From: an uncultured Campylobacter sp.
Lineage (GTDB): Bacteria > Campylobacterota > Campylobacteria > Campylobacterales > Campylobacteraceae
Length of the DNA stretch: 64,000 bases
Reading direction: 5' to 3'
Assembly (NCBI RefSeq): GCF_963526985.1
Contig: NZ_CAURPW010000007.1
Span: 57,569-121,568, forward strand
This document shows, piece by piece, positions 62,438 to 64,000 of the stretch (position 1 is its first letter; each line of letters opens with the position of its first letter). Below the pieces are notes generated by a model. It was not told the origin of the DNA and searched no databases. It worked only from the letters and a program-made list of their open reading frames with translations. A program made the position numbers and the translations under genes.

Positions 62438-63928
62438 ATGGCTAAATTTAATTTTTTCGCAATCCTCGCGGCGCTTTGCCTCGGATTAAATTTAAGCGCT
62501 AGCGAAATAGAGGGCAGATGGAGCATCGTTTCGGTCACGGCACAGGGACAGACGTTTAAAACGGCAGGCCAAAAGTGCCTCGAAGACTCTTTTATCGAGG
62601 CTAGCGGCGATAGCGCGCGCCTAAGCCTAAGCAGCGCGGGCGGCAGCTCATGCGAAAAAGCCGAACACGACTTTGCCCTAAAAAGCCTAGGCGGCGGCAG
62701 ATACTCGCTTGGCGGCGCAGAGCTACGGCTAAATAACGGCTCGCTCGAATACAAACAAGGCACGGACAGCGGCGAAATCGTATTTACCTTTAAAAAAGAC
62801 GAGGTAAATTTAGCCGGCATCGTAAACGGCGCCGTAAATCAAGCAAGACTCGGTGGGCCAAATTTAAGCGAGATCGAGGGCAGATGGGAGCTAGTCTCGC
62901 TAAAGGCGCAGGGGCAGAGCTTTAAAGTCGCGGGACAAAAGTGCTTTGGCGACTCGTTTTTTGAGATCAGCGGCGATGAAGCGACGGTAGGCATCGTGGG
63001 CGTAAACCAGGACGGTTCGTGCAACAAGAGCGCCGGCAAAAGCGGCTACAAAAGTCTAGGCGGCGGAAAATATGCTCTTAGCGCTAAAGGGCTGGGCGAG
63101 TTTTGGCTAAAAGACGGCATGCTCGAATACAAACAAGTCGCGGACGGGCAAGAGGTCTTGTTCGTCTTTAAAAAAAGCGCAAATAGCGCGCAAGCAAAAG
63201 CAAGCAAATCAAGCTCAAATTCGGGCGAGTCCGCAAAACCCGCAAAGGACTCTAGCGTCAAACATAGTAGCGCCGGAGCAAGCAAAAAAGGCTCGGGGGT
63301 ATTTGGCGGTACGAAATTTAATATGCTTTTAAACACGAGCGAGGATTATTCCTTTTATCTACGCGACGACGGCACCTACGCGAGCCGACTAGAAAAGCCC
63401 GACTGGCGCACACGCATCGACGGCACGTATAAGGTTAAAGACGGCATCCTAACGATAACCAGCAACGACAACTACGATACGAGCTACTACTGCGAGAACG
63501 ACGACTGCACCTTTTTGTGGAACTCCATCGGCACGGGGTATTATATGTTTCAGGCGCAAATTTCAAGCCAAATGCCAAAAGAGTGCTTCTCGTTTCGCAA
63601 GGACAGCTCGTCGTCCCTGCACGGCTGGTCGGGCGGCAGCGATACGGTAAGCGTAGGCGTGAGCGGATACTACTGCTTTGACGGCAAAGGGCGCTTTAGC
63701 TCGGGCGGATCGTCGTATGCTACGGCAACCTCGGGTACCGCCGGCGGCGGCATAGGTGGGGGCAGCTCAAAATCGCGCAGCGACGAGGGCTCATATACGC
63801 TCGATCAAGGCGAGCTAACGCTAAAATACGACGACGGTACGGTCGTTCGCCACAGCTTTTTCTACGCTCCGCCGTTGGGCAAGGACAATAAAACTATGGC
63901 AATCATCGACGGCGAGGTTTATCGGTAG
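62438..63928 (+). CDS. exported protein with two lipocalin-like repeats and a third C-terminal beta domain (paralogue 2)
   Basis: 496 residues, same layout as the gene before it: signal peptide to about SAS (21), repeats at about 23-120 and 145-245 (each with EGRW, QKC and DSF), a Ser/Ala/Lys linker, and the C-terminal region with the same FYLRDDGTYASRLEKPDWRT block. Its first repeat matches the second repeat of paralogue 1 (VTAQGQTFKTAGQKC in both), as if repeats had been exchanged. Cys pairs are kept (YYCENDDC). Function unknown; an envelope or secreted role is likely. Confidence 0.7.
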   Translation: MAKFNFFAILAALCLGLNLSASEIEGRWSIVSVTAQGQTFKTAGQKCLEDSFIEASGDSARLSLSSAGGSSCEKAEHDFALKSLGGGRYSLGGAELRLNNGSLEYKQGTDSGEIVFTFKKDEVNLAGIVNGAVNQARLGGPNLSEIEGRWELVSLKAQGQSFKVAGQKCFGDSFFEISGDEATVGIVGVNQDGSCNKSAGKSGYKSLGGGKYALSAKGLGEFWLKDGMLEYKQVADGQEVLFVFKKSANSAQAKASKSSSNSGESAKPAKDSSVKHSSAGASKKGSGVFGGTKFNMLLNTSEDYSFYLRDDGTYASRLEKPDWRTRIDGTYKVKDGILTITSNDNYDTSYYCENDDCTFLWNSIGTGYYMFQAQISSQMPKECFSFRKDSSSSLHGWSGGSDTVSVGVSGYYCFDGKGRFSSGGSSYATATSGTAGGGIGGGSSKSRSDEGSYTLDQGELTLKYDDGTVVRHSFFYAPPLGKDNKTMAIIDGEVYR

Positions 63929-64000
63929 TTTCGTTTTTAGTCCGCTTTTTGTATTCAGTGAGCATTTATAAAAAAGGAACGCCGACTAAGATTTTAATCA

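Overview
The window comes from an epsilonproteobacterium of the genus Campylobacter, most likely one of the moderately GC-rich, hydrogen/formate-using oral or gut species close to C. showae, C. rectus or C. curvus. Evidence: gene order across 12.3-38.7 kb follows C. jejuni Cj1476c-Cj1499c as I remember it (nifJ, HAD phosphatase, cadF, rpsI, rplM, addAB, cbb3 oxidase, two-component pair, carA, DUF507, MotE/FliJ-like pair, purA, HisZ-like); there is a hyf hydrogenase-4 operon and a tRNA-Sec; AT-rich spacers are saturated with the word AAATTT. The species is inferred.

Layout. 0-5.2 kb: a partial TM2-domain protein, a small exported protein, luxS, the operon DUF2325/unknown/fldA behind a promoter with a tandem 12-bp repeat, a decayed gene, and an Asp/Glu-type racemase. 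5.2-12.2 kb is the accessory part: a MORN/YwqK-like repeat protein, a large pentapeptide-repeat membrane protein broken by two homopolymer frameshifts, a deleted second copy of a deoxyinosine glycosylase gene, a DUF4198 periplasmic protein and the intact glycosylase gene. 12.3-38.7 kb is the conserved housekeeping and respiratory block. 38.7-42.9 kb: a PAS sensor with no output domain, tRNA-Sec, a BON lipoprotein and a 1.1-kb spacer with two strong structured elements. 42.9-53.5 kb: hyfABCEFGHIJ, a hydrogenase protease and a formate/nitrite transporter. 54-59.4 kb, on the plus strand: mnmG and the bc1 complex petABC. 59.6-63.9 kb: an FGE-like protein and two tandem exported repeat proteins of unknown function.

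How the genes fit together. NifJ oxidises pyruvate and most likely reduces the flavodoxin FldA. PetABC passes quinol electrons to cytochrome c and the CcoNOQP oxidase uses them at low oxygen, with FixH and small membrane proteins for assembly. The Hyf complex with its maturation factors and formate transporter makes a membrane formate/hydrogen module; its formate dehydrogenase is not in the window, but the nearby tRNA-Sec fits a selenoprotein formate dehydrogenase elsewhere. No CRISPR array, insertion sequence, prophage or rRNA gene was seen. The most unusual items are the tandem three-domain exported proteins at the right end, the frameshifted pentapeptide-repeat locus, the structured spacer before hyf, and the tandem-repeat promoter of the fldA operon.
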